From JAZKHE01 sp040385525 (GTDB taxonomy: Bacteria; Bacteroidota; Bacteroidia; UBA4408): a DNA stretch of 44,641 nucleotides. A program made the translations under genes and the position numbers. The notes beneath the pieces are model-generated. The model saw only the letters and a program-made list of their open reading frames with translations. It had not been told where the DNA came from and did no database searches. Shown piece after piece: positions 33,165-41,299 of the stretch; position 1 is the first letter of the stretch, and each line of letters opens with the position of its first letter. Location of the stretch: NCBI GenBank assembly GCA_040385525.1, contig JAZKHE010000008.1:1-44641 (forward strand), in the 5' to 3' direction.

Positions 33165-33269
33165 AATAGTTGCCTTCTTAAATATCTCCTAAACTTGTTT
33201 ATAATCCAAACAAATATATCATTTTTCAAGCTTTTGCATGTTTAAATTCATCTTTTATTTCATTAAAAT

Positions 33270-33299
33270 TTGCATAGTATTTCATTTGCTTTAAATTTG
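33270..33299 (+). promoter_or_regulatory. Promoter of efp
   Basis: TTG (33270-33272), a 19-nt spacer and TAAATTTG (33292-33299) match the consensus exactly. The promoter covers an in-frame upstream ATG at 33270, so translation must begin later, at 33318, after a leader of about 12 nt. Confidence 0.8.
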
Positions 33300-33317
33300 C
33301 GTAAAAATTATAAAAAA

Positions 33318-33878
33318 ATGGCAACAATAGGAGATGTAGGTATTGGTTCAGTTTTAAGATACAACAACGATTTATGTCAAATTGTAGAGTATCAACACCG
33401 TACACCAGGTAATTTACGTGCGTTTTATCAAGTTAAAATGCGTAACTTATTAAACGGAAAATTAGTAGAAAACCGCTTTCGCGCTGGCGAAGCTGTAGAT
33501 TTAGTGCGTGTAGAATATAGAACTATGCAGTTTATATACATGGAAGATGATTTTGCTGTGTGTATGGATAAAGAAACTTTTGAGCAAGTGCATGTACCTT
33601 CTATTTTATTTGGCGATGGTTTAAAGTTTATGAAAGAAAACATGGATGTTAAAGTTAGTTTTGAAGGCGATACGCCAATAACTGCCGAAGCTCCAACTTT
33701 TGTAGAAGCGATTATAACTTATAGTGAGCCAGGTATTAAAGGCGATACGGCAACTAACACCTTAAAACCTTGTACAATTGATAGCGGTGCTACCGTAATG
33801 ATTCCTTTGTTTGTTAACCAAGGTGAAAAAATTAAAGTAGATACACGCACTGGTACTTACGTTGAGCGTATAAAATAA
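33318..33878 (+). CDS. efp: Elongation factor P
   Basis: Translation factor of 186 residues that rescues ribosomes stalled at polyproline. The start is set by the promoter and by the canonical N-terminus MATIGDVGIGSVLRYNNDL. The KOW-like domain carries EYQHRTPGNLRAFYQVKMRNL. At the position of the modified Lys in E. coli EF-P the loop reads HRTPGNLRAF, so an arginine-free (no EarP) interpretation cannot be settled from one residue alone. The central and C-terminal OB domains end in PLFVNQGEKIKVDTRTGTYVERIK. A terminator follows, then lpxD, the usual Bacteroidota neighbour. Confidence 0.95.
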   Translation: MATIGDVGIGSVLRYNNDLCQIVEYQHRTPGNLRAFYQVKMRNLLNGKLVENRFRAGEAVDLVRVEYRTMQFIYMEDDFAVCMDKETFEQVHVPSILFGDGLKFMKENMDVKVSFEGDTPITAEAPTFVEAIITYSEPGIKGDTATNTLKPCTIDSGATVMIPLFVNQGEKIKVDTRTGTYVERIK

Positions 33879-33900
33879 TTTCACAAAAATATTTTCATCT

Positions 33901-33930
33901 AAAAAGCTAAGTTTTTACTTAGCTTTTTTT
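33901..33930 (+). terminator. Rho-independent terminator after efp
   Basis: AAAAAGCTAAG and CTTAGCTTTTT form an 11-bp stem around a TTTTTA loop, followed by further T residues. Its centre is 35 nt beyond the efp stop. Confidence 0.85.
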
Positions 33931-33959
33931 GTATCTTGTTGTTTCTAAATGCTTAGTTT

Positions 33960-34898
33960 ATGAAGTTACTTACTCCTCAAAATATTCAACAAATTGCTGC
34001 GCTAATTAATGCGAAATTTGTGGGCGATGCCAATCATATTGTTTCTGGAATTAACGAAATACACATGGTTGAAGCTGGTGATTTAACTTTTGTTGATCAT
34101 CCAAAATATTATGATAAAGCTTTGCAATCTAACGCAACAACCATTTTAATTAATAAAGAAGTAGAATGCCCAAAAGGCAAAGCATTGTTGTTTTCTGACG
34201 ATCCGTTTAGAGATTATAATTTATTGACCACACATTTTCGTCCCTTTCAAAAAACAAACCAACAAATTGCAGAAAATGCTGTAATTGGTAAAAACACAAT
34301 TATTCGCCCTGGTGTATTTGTTGGCGAACACGTTGTTATTGGCGATAATTGTATAATTCATGCCAACGTTGTTATTTACGACCATACTGTAATTGGCAAC
34401 AATGTAGAGATACATGCAAATTCGGTGTTGGGTGCCGATGCATTTTATTTTAAAAAATATACCGACAAAGGTTATACTAAAATGTATTCGTGCGGAAGAG
34501 TTGTTATTGAGGATGATGTAACAATAGGTGCGAGTTGCACGATAGATAAAGGTGTTTCGGGCGATACAAAAATCGGGAAAGGAACAAAACTTGATAACTC
34601 TATACACATTGGGCACGATACCGTTGTAGGTAAAAATTGTTTGTTTGCTGCACATGTCGCAGTTGCTGGTGTTACCATTATAGAAGACGATGTAATTTTA
34701 TGGGGACAAGTGGGAGTTCAAAAAGATTTAATAATTGGTAAAGGTGCTGTAGTCTTGGGGCAGTCGGGTGTTATAAAGCCATTAGATGCTGGTAAAACTT
34801 ATTTTGGATCTCCAGCAATTGAAGCTCGCGAAAAAATGAAAGAACTAGCCACTATAAAACATTTACCAGAAGTATTACGTAAATTAGATAAGCACTAA
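33960..34898 (+). CDS. lpxD: UDP-3-O-(3-hydroxyacyl)glucosamine N-acyltransferase-like (LpxD)
   Basis: Acyltransferase of 312 residues of the LpxD class in lipid A synthesis. An N-terminal uridine-binding-like domain (residues 1-95, DLTFVDHPKYYDKAL) precedes a left-handed beta-helix of hexapeptide repeats (IIRPGVFVGEHVVIGDNCIIHANVVIYD). The catalytic-loop histidine lies in SIHIGHDTVVGKNC, and VAVAGVTIIEDDVILWGQVG follows. Bacteroidota often carry two LpxD-like genes, the shorter beside efp as here, so this may be the paralogue with a different acyl or sugar substrate. The remaining lipid A genes are not in the window. Confidence 0.87.
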   Translation: MKLLTPQNIQQIAALINAKFVGDANHIVSGINEIHMVEAGDLTFVDHPKYYDKALQSNATTILINKEVECPKGKALLFSDDPFRDYNLLTTHFRPFQKTNQQIAENAVIGKNTIIRPGVFVGEHVVIGDNCIIHANVVIYDHTVIGNNVEIHANSVLGADAFYFKKYTDKGYTKMYSCGRVVIEDDVTIGASCTIDKGVSGDTKIGKGTKLDNSIHIGHDTVVGKNCLFAAHVAVAGVTIIEDDVILWGQVGVQKDLIIGKGAVVLGQSGVIKPLDAGKTYFGSPAIEAREKMKELATIKHLPEVLRKLDKH

Positions 34899-34985
34899 AA
34901 ATTCGTCTTAATTTTTTTACAATTAGTCTAAATTAAATTGAACTTACAATGTTTAAGTTCTAAATTGTGTTAGAAAATTATTGTA

Positions 34986-36227
34986 TTGAAAAAAACAGCA
35001 ATCGCACAAAAAGAAGACGCTAAGCTAAAACGTAGAATAAATACGGTTAAGCTAAATTCTTTATTGGAAATAACACAAGCCATAAACGATAATTTAAAAG
35101 TTCATCAACTATTAAAAATATTTCAAAACGTTTTAATTAATGAACTTCAAATCGGTAAAATGGTTTTGTTTATTAACGAAAATGGTTGGCGTATTGTTTT
35201 AAAGCATGGTATAAAAAACGAGTTCGAAGAAATAAAAGTTGAAACCGATTTGCTTCGTTTTAAAGAAATTTCTGATGTAAAAGTAATTAGCTCATCAACT
35301 TCATTGCAATCGTTTGATGTAGTGATTCCTGTATTTCATAAAGCTGAACCACTTGCTTATTTATTAATTGGCGATATTGACGAAAATAAATTAGAGATGA
35401 GTGCTTCGGTTAAGCATTTACCTTTTATACAAACGCTTTCAAACATAATTGTTGTTGCCATCGAAAATAAAAAGTTGGCAAAAGATAATTTACGTCAAGA
35501 GGGAGTTAAAAAAGAAATGGAGTTAGCGTCGGATATGCAAACTATGTTGTTTCCATCTACGCTTCCCAACAACGAACACATACAAACAGCAGCCTTGTAT
35601 CAGCCTCATCATAAAGTTGGTGGCGATTACTACGATTTTATTACCTTAAACGATAACGAATATGCGTTTTGCATGGCCGATGTTTCTGGTAAAGGAATTT
35701 CGGCGGCATTGCTAATGGCTAATTTTCAAGCCAATTTAAGAGCTTTGTTTAGATACTCTCGTTCGCTTACCGAAATAGTTACTGAACTAAATCGTTTGGT
35801 TATTGAAAATGCAAAAGGCGAAAAATTTATTACACTTTTTGTGGCTCGTTATAATAAAATTACGCGTACTTTAAATTATATTAACGCTGGGCATAATCCA
35901 GCAGTAGTTGTTACACCTAATTACGCATTGCCATTAACGTTAGGTTGCATTGGTATTGGTATGTTAGATGAAATTCCAAAAATAAGAGAAGGTATAAAAA
36001 TTATATTACCAGGTTCATTGATAGTTTCGTATACTGATGGTGTAACAGAACAAGAAAACAGAGCTGGCGAACAATTTGGTTTGAAAAATTTAATCAATAC
36101 AGTTCAACATCATATTAACGAACCAGTAGATCAAATAAACGAAACCATTGTAAATGCTTTAAACGCTTTTAGAAATGGCGAACCTTATGCCGATGATGTA
36201 ACTTTGCTTACGAATAGAGTTTTGTAA
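34986..36227 (+). CDS. RsbU/SpoIIE-type PP2C phosphatase with GAF-like sensor
   Basis: Serine phosphatase of 413 residues. Residues 20-165 look like a GAF-type sensor (LLEITQAINDNLKVHQLLKIF, then LIGDIDENKLEMSASVKHLPF). The PP2C domain begins near 175 (ELASDMQTMLFPSTLP) with metal-binding motifs YQPHHKVGGDYYDF, FCMADVSGKGISAALLMA, YINAGHNPAVV, SYTDGVTEQENRAGEQFG and PYADDVTLL. Such enzymes dephosphorylate anti-sigma antagonists in partner-switch pathways, but no STAS or anti-sigma kinase gene is adjacent. Translation starts at TTG (34986). A strong bidirectional terminator follows. Confidence 0.9.
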   Translation: MKKTAIAQKEDAKLKRRINTVKLNSLLEITQAINDNLKVHQLLKIFQNVLINELQIGKMVLFINENGWRIVLKHGIKNEFEEIKVETDLLRFKEISDVKVISSSTSLQSFDVVIPVFHKAEPLAYLLIGDIDENKLEMSASVKHLPFIQTLSNIIVVAIENKKLAKDNLRQEGVKKEMELASDMQTMLFPSTLPNNEHIQTAALYQPHHKVGGDYYDFITLNDNEYAFCMADVSGKGISAALLMANFQANLRALFRYSRSLTEIVTELNRLVIENAKGEKFITLFVARYNKITRTLNYINAGHNPAVVVTPNYALPLTLGCIGIGMLDEIPKIREGIKIILPGSLIVSYTDGVTEQENRAGEQFGLKNLINTVQHHINEPVDQINETIVNALNAFRNGEPYADDVTLLTNRVL

Positions 36228-36243
36228 ATAGGAATATTTAAAT

Positions 36244-36277
36244 AAAAAAAGCTTACAAGAAATTGTAAGCTTTTTTT
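36244..36277. terminator. Bidirectional terminator between convergent genes
   Basis: AAAAAAAGCTTACAA and its complement TTGTAAGCTTTTTTT form a 15-bp stem around GAAA. The A and T runs serve both the phosphatase (+) and the NUMOD4 gene (-). Confidence 0.92.
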
Positions 36278-36293
36278 GTTTTTTGTGTTGGCG

Positions 36294-36881
36294 TTACACT
36301 TTAACGTGTCCCCAGTTTTCGCCGCTTTTAATACGGTACAATTGCATTTCGCTAATTTTATATTGATCGGCAATTTGTTTTAACGTTAATTTACGACCAG
36401 TACTAAAAATACGTTTTTTAATTTCTTTTACTTTAGTCTCCGTCAATTTATAATTGCTTTTATCTTTTTGCGTTTTGTTACGTAAAATTAAAGCTTTAGT
36501 ATTTTTTACAACACTCGGATTTTTTTTGTGGTGCAATGCTAATTCTTCAGCGCTAGCCCATTTTAAATTAGAAGCTTCGTTGTTTGCTTTTTTAAAGTTA
36601 ACATGCACAACGTATTGCTGATTTTTTTTAGGTTTTGCAATAAAATACTCAGCGACCAAACGATGTATAAATACGTGCTTGTTTACTAATTTCTTTTTGT
36701 CAAAAAATTTATATCTAAAAATTCTGTAGCCTTCTACTTCGCCTCCTTTTAATAAACGTCCTTCTTCAATTTTCTTTTCGAAGCTTACTAATCTTCCTAA
36801 ATTGGAGATAGCGTAATTGTACTGAGACTCATAGCCTAAGTCAATTTTTTTCCATTTTTCATTTGCAAGAGTGCGAATCAT
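36294..36881 (-). CDS. NUMOD4/HNH endonuclease-like protein with C-terminal HTH
   Basis: Protein of 195 residues with three parts. NUMOD4 lies at residues 7-40 (EKWKKIDLGYESQYNYAISN, then GRLVSF). An HNH_3-like core follows (HVFIHRLVAEYFIA, then VVHVNFKKANNEASNLKWAS). The C-terminal helix-turn-helix is LKQIADQYKISEMQLYRIKSGENW. These families derive from homing nucleases, but in Bacteroidota they are widespread single-copy genes not associated with introns. The second histidine often found in VHH is absent, so nuclease activity is doubtful. It stands alone; no intron boundary was recognised. Confidence 0.82.
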   Translation of the reverse strand: MIRTLANEKWKKIDLGYESQYNYAISNLGRLVSFEKKIEEGRLLKGGEVEGYRIFRYKFFDKKKLVNKHVFIHRLVAEYFIAKPKKNQQYVVHVNFKKANNEASNLKWASAEELALHHKKNPSVVKNTKALILRNKTQKDKSNYKLTETKVKEIKKRIFSTGRKLTLKQIADQYKISEMQLYRIKSGENWGHVKV

Positions 36882-37063
36882 TTTAGTTTAAATTTAAAAT
36901 TTAACAAAATTTATAGCATTACATTTATTGTAATTGTTTATAAAAATAGTTATTAATTTGATAATCACAAATTTTATCTTAAAAAAAAGTGCACAGAGCG
37001 TTATATCCGTTTAATTTAACCTTTGAATTATTTTGTAGTATATTAGTATGGCAAAGGATAATG

Positions 37064-37693
37064 CTACTTTTTAACTGCAATCAATATCAAATCAATTGTT
37101 TTAGAATTATCAGTAGAAACAGATTCAACTCGTTGCGTTTCAATAAGTGTAAAACCATTTTGGATTAGTGCCTCTGTTAAATAATCGGCTTGGTGAAAGT
37201 GCATAAACATTTCATCGCCTTGGCTTCCTTTTCTAAAACCAGATTTATTATAATTATCTTCCATTGTGCTTATGTAAAGAACTCCATTTGGATTTAAAAC
37301 ACTTGCAGCATCTTTTATAAATTGAATGGTTTCTTCTTTACTAAAATATGGAAAAGCAAAGCCACAAAGTATGGCATTGTAGTTTTTTTGTAATTGTAAA
37401 ATGGCTCGTCCGTCTAATAATTGAAAACTTGCAATTGGATTATTTTGTTTGGCCAAAGCTAGCATATTAGGTGCTAAGTCAGTTCCTGTTATTTTTAAGT
37501 CAGAACGAATACTTAATAGATATTTAGTAATGTTCCCTGGTCCACAGGCAATTTCTAATAAAGTAGAATTGATTGGTAGTAAATTTAAAAAAATATCGAA
37601 ACTGTTTTTATATAAGCTTACATCCATAAACTTGTTTTGATATTCGTTGGCGTATTTATCAAAAATAGAAACGGCTTGTTGTGTTTTGTTCAT
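37064..37693 (-). CDS. Class I SAM-dependent methyltransferase
   Basis: Methyltransferase of 209 residues. Motif I is LLEIACGPGNITKYLL (residues 41-56), followed by ITGTDLAPNMLALAKQ, YNAILCGFAFPYFSKEETI and NPNGVLYISTMEDNYN. The substrate is unknown; the MEDNYNKSGFRKGSQGDEMFMHFH stretch is typical of a small Bacteroidota subgroup with no assigned role. A TATATTTG box (minus strand, 37742-37735) lies about 45 nt upstream of the ATG and is the likely -7 element. It stands alone between the NUMOD4 gene and the pntB terminator. The 180-nt gap at 36882-37063 holds nothing recognised. Confidence 0.85.
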   Translation of the reverse strand: MNKTQQAVSIFDKYANEYQNKFMDVSLYKNSFDIFLNLLPINSTLLEIACGPGNITKYLLSIRSDLKITGTDLAPNMLALAKQNNPIASFQLLDGRAILQLQKNYNAILCGFAFPYFSKEETIQFIKDAASVLNPNGVLYISTMEDNYNKSGFRKGSQGDEMFMHFHQADYLTEALIQNGFTLIETQRVESVSTDNSKTIDLILIAVKK

Positions 37694-37750
37694 GAATTTT
37701 TATCCTAAATAGTTTTAATAATTTTTATTTATTTCAAATATACAAAACAA

Positions 37751-37776
37751 AAAAGCGCAGTTTAAACTGCGCTTTT
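37751..37776 (-). terminator. Terminator of the pnt operon
   Basis: AAAAGCGCAG-TTTAAA-CTGCGCTTTT is a perfect palindrome of 26 nt just after the pntB stop codon, followed by further T on the minus strand. Confidence 0.9.
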
Positions 37777-37803
37777 AATTTTTTAAATTAATTCTTTAAA
37801 AAA

Positions 37804-39213
37804 TTAATCCATCGTTTTTAATTCGGCAACTAACTCTGTTAATGCTTTTTTAGCATCGCCAAAAAACATAGATGCTTTTGGATCGTAAAATAATAAGTTG
37901 TCGATACCTGCATAACCCGCGTTCATAGAGCGTTTGTTAATGATGATATTTTTTGCTTTGTCAACTTCCAAAATTGGCATTCCATAAATAGGAGAGGAAG
38001 GATCTGTTTTCGCAGCAGGATTTACAACATCATTTGCTCCAACAACCAACACAACATCTGTTTGTTCAAACTCAGAATTTATTTCATCCATTTCCACCAT
38101 TTTACCATAATCTACATTCGATTCGGCAAGCAAAACGTTCATGTGTCCTGGCATACGACCAGCAACTGGGTGAATTGCATATTTTACTTCAACGCCTCTT
38201 TCTTCTAATAATAATTCTAATTCGTGTATAACGTGTTGTGCTTGTGCTACTGCTAATCCGTATCCCGGAACAATTACAACTCGTTTAGAATAATTCATTA
38301 ACACAGCCAAATCAGAAACCTGAATATCTTTTATAGAACCTTTTACATCATCAGCACTTGCAGCAGAAGAGCCACCTCCAAATGCACCAAATATTACGCT
38401 AGATAACGGTCTGTTCATTGCTTTACACATTACTAAAGTTAAAAGTGTACCTGCTGAACCAACTAAAATACCACCAGTTAACATTACTTTATTGTCGTAT
38501 AAAAATCCGCCAAAAGCAGCTGCTAAACCTGTAAACGAGTTTAGTAAGGAAATTACAACTGGCATGTCTGCACCACCAATTGGAAGTGTAAATAATACAC
38601 CATAAATTAAAGCTGCTGCAAATAATAAATAACCTAACATCATGTTTCCTTGCATGGCAACGTAACCGCCAAATGCAAATACAGCAATCATTACAATGGT
38701 ATTAATAATATTGTATTTTGGTAAACGAACAGGTTGGTTCATAGTTCCGTTTAATTTTAAAAACGCAATTATACTTCCTGAAAAAGAAATAGAACCAATA
38801 ATTAATCCTGCAACAATTGCAATCATTGTTCCGATTGGAACAACTGTTTCTGCACCGTGATAAATATGGTTTAATTCGATTAACGAAATTAATGCAGCAC
38901 ATGCGCCACCCATTCCGTTAAATACAGAAACTAGCTCTGGCATTTTTGTCATTTGCACTTTTTTTGCTGTTAACCAGCCAACAATTGTTCCTATGGCAAT
39001 AGCTCCGAATATCATTCCGAAAATTACAGGACTAATATTTGTAACTCCAGGTTGTCTGTCTAAGAAAATAGTTCCTAAAATAGCAATCGTCATACCGAAT
39101 GCGCCTAGTAAATTTCCTTTACGTGCTGTTTTAGCATTTCCCATCATTTTTAGTCCAACTATAAAAGTTACCGAACCAATGATGTAGCATATTTCTAATA
39201 AATTTTGTTTCAT
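37804..39213 (-). CDS. pntB: NAD(P) transhydrogenase subunit beta
   Basis: Proton-translocating transhydrogenase beta subunit of 469 residues. The N-terminal 270 residues form about eight to nine membrane helices (GGADMPVVISLLNSFTGLAA is a signature). The C-terminal domain III binds NADP(H): VVIVPGYGLAVAQAQH, HPVAGRMPGHMNVLLAE, VVLVVGANDVVNPAA and INKRSMNAGYAGIDN. With the two alpha subunits it couples hydride transfer from NADH to NADP+ to proton re-entry. It is the last gene of the operon and has a four-helix-bundle gene inserted between it and the alpha-2 subunit. Confidence 0.96.
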   Translation of the reverse strand: MKQNLLEICYIIGSVTFIVGLKMMGNAKTARKGNLLGAFGMTIAILGTIFLDRQPGVTNISPVIFGMIFGAIAIGTIVGWLTAKKVQMTKMPELVSVFNGMGGACAALISLIELNHIYHGAETVVPIGTMIAIVAGLIIGSISFSGSIIAFLKLNGTMNQPVRLPKYNIINTIVMIAVFAFGGYVAMQGNMMLGYLLFAAALIYGVLFTLPIGGADMPVVISLLNSFTGLAAAFGGFLYDNKVMLTGGILVGSAGTLLTLVMCKAMNRPLSSVIFGAFGGGSSAASADDVKGSIKDIQVSDLAVLMNYSKRVVIVPGYGLAVAQAQHVIHELELLLEERGVEVKYAIHPVAGRMPGHMNVLLAESNVDYGKMVEMDEINSEFEQTDVVLVVGANDVVNPAAKTDPSSPIYGMPILEVDKAKNIIINKRSMNAGYAGIDNLLFYDPKASMFFGDAKKALTELVAELKTMD

Positions 39214-39228
39214 ATATTTTTTAAATTA

Positions 39229-39270
39229 TAATTTCTAAATCCTAAATTCTAAGTGGTGTTACTTAGAATT
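39229..39270. repeat. 3' border and stop-codon hairpin of the four-helix-bundle insert
   Basis: TAATTTCTAAAT (39229-39240) with CCTAAATTCTAAGT forms the inverted partner of the repeat at 39647-39663. AATTCTAAGT (39245-39254) and ACTTAGAATT (39261-39270) also make a perfect 10-bp hairpin around a 6-nt loop. Its second arm is the coding end and stop codon of the four-helix-bundle gene. Confidence 0.65.
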
Positions 39271-39633
39271 AGTTACGTTTTTATTTAGTGCGTTTTTATA
39301 AATTGCTCCCAGAATATTTTTTAACTCTGTTGCTTCTGTAATTAATTTTGTTCTCACAATTTCATTTTTTTCATCTGTTAAATCTAGCAAGCGAAACCAT
39401 AAAATAGACTCTTTGCATTCTTTTTTAGAAATTCTAATCTTCATTAAAAAATCTTTATCTCCGAGTTTCTCATTTGCTTCTATATAGTTTGCTGCAACAG
39501 AACCAGTAGCTCTAACCAATTGTTTTATATCTTCTTTATTCCAAATGTTTTTTTCTATTTCTTTTACAAAAACTCTTGTTCGTTTTGCAAATAAATAAGT
39601 TCTTTCTTCTAAATCATAAACCTTTTCACTCAT
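39259..39633 (-). CDS. Four-helix bundle protein (23S rRNA intervening-sequence / Avd-like)
   Basis: All-helical protein of 124 residues of the four-helix-bundle family TIGR02436. The start is DLEERTYLFAKRTRVFVKE, the middle LVRATGSVAANYIEANEKLG (family hallmark GSVAANYIEA, residues 45-54), then DFLMKIRISKKECKESILWF. Members occur inside bacterial 23S rRNA intervening sequences, and related proteins (Avd) serve diversity-generating retroelements. Here no reverse transcriptase or rRNA gene is near. It lies between pntAB and pntB, bordered by inverted copies of an AT-rich repeat, which suggests that it moved into the operon as a unit. Confidence 0.9.
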   Translation of the reverse strand: MSEKVYDLEERTYLFAKRTRVFVKEIEKNIWNKEDIKQLVRATGSVAANYIEANEKLGDKDFLMKIRISKKECKESILWFRLLDLTDEKNEIVRTKLITEATELKNILGAIYKNALNKNVTNSK

Positions 39634-39646
39634 AGTTTACAGCGTA

Positions 39647-39663
39647 TTAGAATTTAGAAATTA
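39647..39663. repeat. 5' border repeat of the four-helix-bundle insert
   Basis: TTAGAATTTAGAAATTA is the inverted counterpart of TAATTTCTAAAT(CC)TAAATTCTAA at 39229-39252. It lies 14 nt upstream of the four-helix-bundle ATG and 19 nt after the alpha-2 stop. Confidence 0.62.
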
Positions 39664-39682
39664 GTTTTTGGAATTTTATGTT

Positions 39683-40000
39683 TTACTTCTTTTTCTTAAA
39701 CATTTCTAACATCCTGTCTGTTACAACAAAACCACCCACTACGTTTAGTGTACCTAATATTACAGCTAAAAATCCTAAAATTAAAGCTAGATAATTTGAT
39801 GTATCAACATTAAGCATTACGTGAATTGCACCTACAATTACAACACCGTGTATAGCGTTTGCACCACTCATTAATGGTGTGTGTAAAACACTTGGCACAC
39901 CACCAATTACTTCAATACCAACGAATACCGATAGTATTACAAAATAAAACATTTCTCTGTTTTCTCCGAAAAATGCAAAAATGTCTCTGATAATTTCCAT
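39683..40000 (-). CDS. pntAB: NAD(P) transhydrogenase subunit alpha, membrane part
   Basis: Membrane protein of 105 residues forming the alpha-2 subunit. Three to four helices are visible, including MFYFVILSVFVGIEVIGGVPSVLHTPLMSGANAIHGVVIVGAI. The LHTPLMSGANAIHG motif is the family signature in the proton channel. It corresponds to the C-terminal domain II part of fused E. coli PntA, here encoded separately as in Rhodospirillum. It is 142 nt downstream of the alpha-1 gene because a palindromic repeat has entered that gap. Confidence 0.95.
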   Translation of the reverse strand: MEIIRDIFAFFGENREMFYFVILSVFVGIEVIGGVPSVLHTPLMSGANAIHGVVIVGAIHVMLNVDTSNYLALILGFLAVILGTLNVVGGFVVTDRMLEMFKKKK

Positions 40001-40056
40001 AGTTTATTAAATTGTTGATTTAGTTAATTTCTATTATAAATTTTATTCTAATCAAG

Positions 40057-40136
40057 TTTGTCATGCTGACGAAGGAAGCATCTTTTTTTATTGAAGATTT
40101 CCTTTTGTTAGATTCTTCGTTCCTCAGAATGACAAA
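40057..40136. repeat. TCATGCTGA palindromic repeat, copy 1
   Basis: An 80-nt imperfect inverted repeat: TTTGTCATGCTGACGAAGG at one end, and TTCGTTCCTCAGAATGACAAA-type sequence at the other, around a T-rich centre. Ends read TTTGTCAT and ATGACAAA. It lies between two co-directional pnt genes. Related copies are at 42286-42372 (complete) and 43211-43240 (half). Confidence 0.75.
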
Positions 40137-40142
40137 TTAAAA

Positions 40143-41273
40143 TTAAGCTGTAACTGCTTTAGCTACGCTAGGATGAACAGCAACACCATTGTGAACAATT
40201 AATGAGCCTTTGGTAATTTCTTCTTCCATTTCCCATTTAAAATTGTCTTTGTCGGCAACATGAACCAAAAATGTTTCAATGTTTTTTGCATACAAATCGC
40301 TTGCATTCATTGGTAATAATGATGGTAAATTTCCTTCGCCAATAATACTTACTCCATTTTTAACTACTGTTTTATTTAATTCGCTACCAACAACGTTTCC
40401 GCCTTGTTCAACAGCCATATCAACTATTACAGAACCAAACTTCATGCTTTTTACCATTTCTTCGGTAACTAAAACTGGTGCTTTTTTTCCTGGAATTAAA
40501 GCAGTAGTAATAACAATGTCAGCATCTTTAACATGTTTAGAAACTAACTCTTGTTGCATTTTTAAAAATTCTTCAGAAACGCCTTTTACATATCCACCTT
40601 CCATTTTAACAGAAGCATCACCTTTTACTTCAATAAATTTTCCGCCTAACGATTCTACTTGTTCTTTTGTTTCTGGGCGAATATCGGTAACCTCTACCAC
40701 AGCGCCTAAACGTTTTGCTGTTGCAATGGCTTGTAAACCCGCAACACCAGCACCAAAAATAACTACTTTGCACGGACGAATAGTTCCTGCTGCGGTTGTC
40801 ATCATTGGTAAAATTTTACCAATAGAATCTGCTGCTAATAAAACTGCTTTGTAACCCGCTAAATTAGCTTGCGACGAAAGCACATCCATTTTTTGTGCAC
40901 GAGAAATGCGTGGCACCGCATCCATAGAATAAGCTGATATTCCTGCTTTAGAACATGCATCAACTATTTCTGGATTGGTTGCTGCAAACAATAATGAAAT
41001 TAAAACTGCCGATTTTTTCATTTTAGCAATTTCGTCGGGAGCTGGCGGATTTACTTTTAGCACCGCATCGGCATCGCTATAAATTTTGTTTTTATCGCCT
41101 TCTATTTTTGCTCCTGCAGCAATATATGCTTCATCAGAAAAATAAGAGTTAAGGCCTGCTCCGGCTTCTATACTAACTTCAAAACCTTTTTTAATAAGGC
41201 TTTTTACTACATCTGGAGTAATCGCTACGCGATTTTCTTTGAGTTTGGTTTCTTTTGGGACTGCTATTTTCAA
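40143..41273 (-). CDS. pntAA: NAD(P) transhydrogenase subunit alpha, NAD-binding part
   Basis: Soluble domain I subunit of 376 residues that binds NAD(H). It starts MKIAVPKETKLKENRVAITPDVV and carries SDADAVLKVNPPAPDEI, SMDAVPRISRAQKMDVLSSQ (residues 117-136), VVIFGAGVAGLQAIATAKRLGA with the Rossmann GxGxxG, EVTDIRPE and SIIGEGNLPSLLP. The start is set at TTG 41273. A longer reading from TTG 41321 is open, but the operon promoter (TAAATTTG at 41307-41300) falls inside it, so that extension cannot be on the message. It heads the pntAA-pntAB-pntB operon. Confidence 0.94.
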   Translation of the reverse strand: MKIAVPKETKLKENRVAITPDVVKSLIKKGFEVSIEAGAGLNSYFSDEAYIAAGAKIEGDKNKIYSDADAVLKVNPPAPDEIAKMKKSAVLISLLFAATNPEIVDACSKAGISAYSMDAVPRISRAQKMDVLSSQANLAGYKAVLLAADSIGKILPMMTTAAGTIRPCKVVIFGAGVAGLQAIATAKRLGAVVEVTDIRPETKEQVESLGGKFIEVKGDASVKMEGGYVKGVSEEFLKMQQELVSKHVKDADIVITTALIPGKKAPVLVTEEMVKSMKFGSVIVDMAVEQGGNVVGSELNKTVVKNGVSIIGEGNLPSLLPMNASDLYAKNIETFLVHVADKDNFKWEMEEEITKGSLIVHNGVAVHPSVAKAVTA

Positions 41274-41299
41274 TGTAATAGGTTTTAAAATTCTGATAT

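Noticed and set aside
33270..33317. N-terminal extension of EF-P by 16 residues
   Set aside because: The extension overlaps a perfect promoter, and EF-P begins MATIGDV in this family.
34221..34655. 144-codon open frame on the minus strand
   Set aside because: Antisense to the hexapeptide repeats of lpxD, whose periodicity keeps the opposite frame open.
36294..36881. Homing endonuclease marking an intron
   Set aside because: It stands alone between two intact neighbours with its own terminator; no interrupted gene or intron ends were found.
36882..37063. Relic of a cassette border (GTTATATCC near 37000)
   Set aside because: Only a short, AT-rich resemblance; the diagnostic CGGTTTGG and GCTGTTAG ends are missing.
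39259..39633. Avd component of a diversity-generating retroelement
   Set aside because: No reverse transcriptase, template repeat or variable-repeat target gene nearby.
40279..40854. 191-codon open frame on the plus strand
   Set aside because: Entirely antisense to the strongly conserved pntAA gene; composition is that of a shadow frame.
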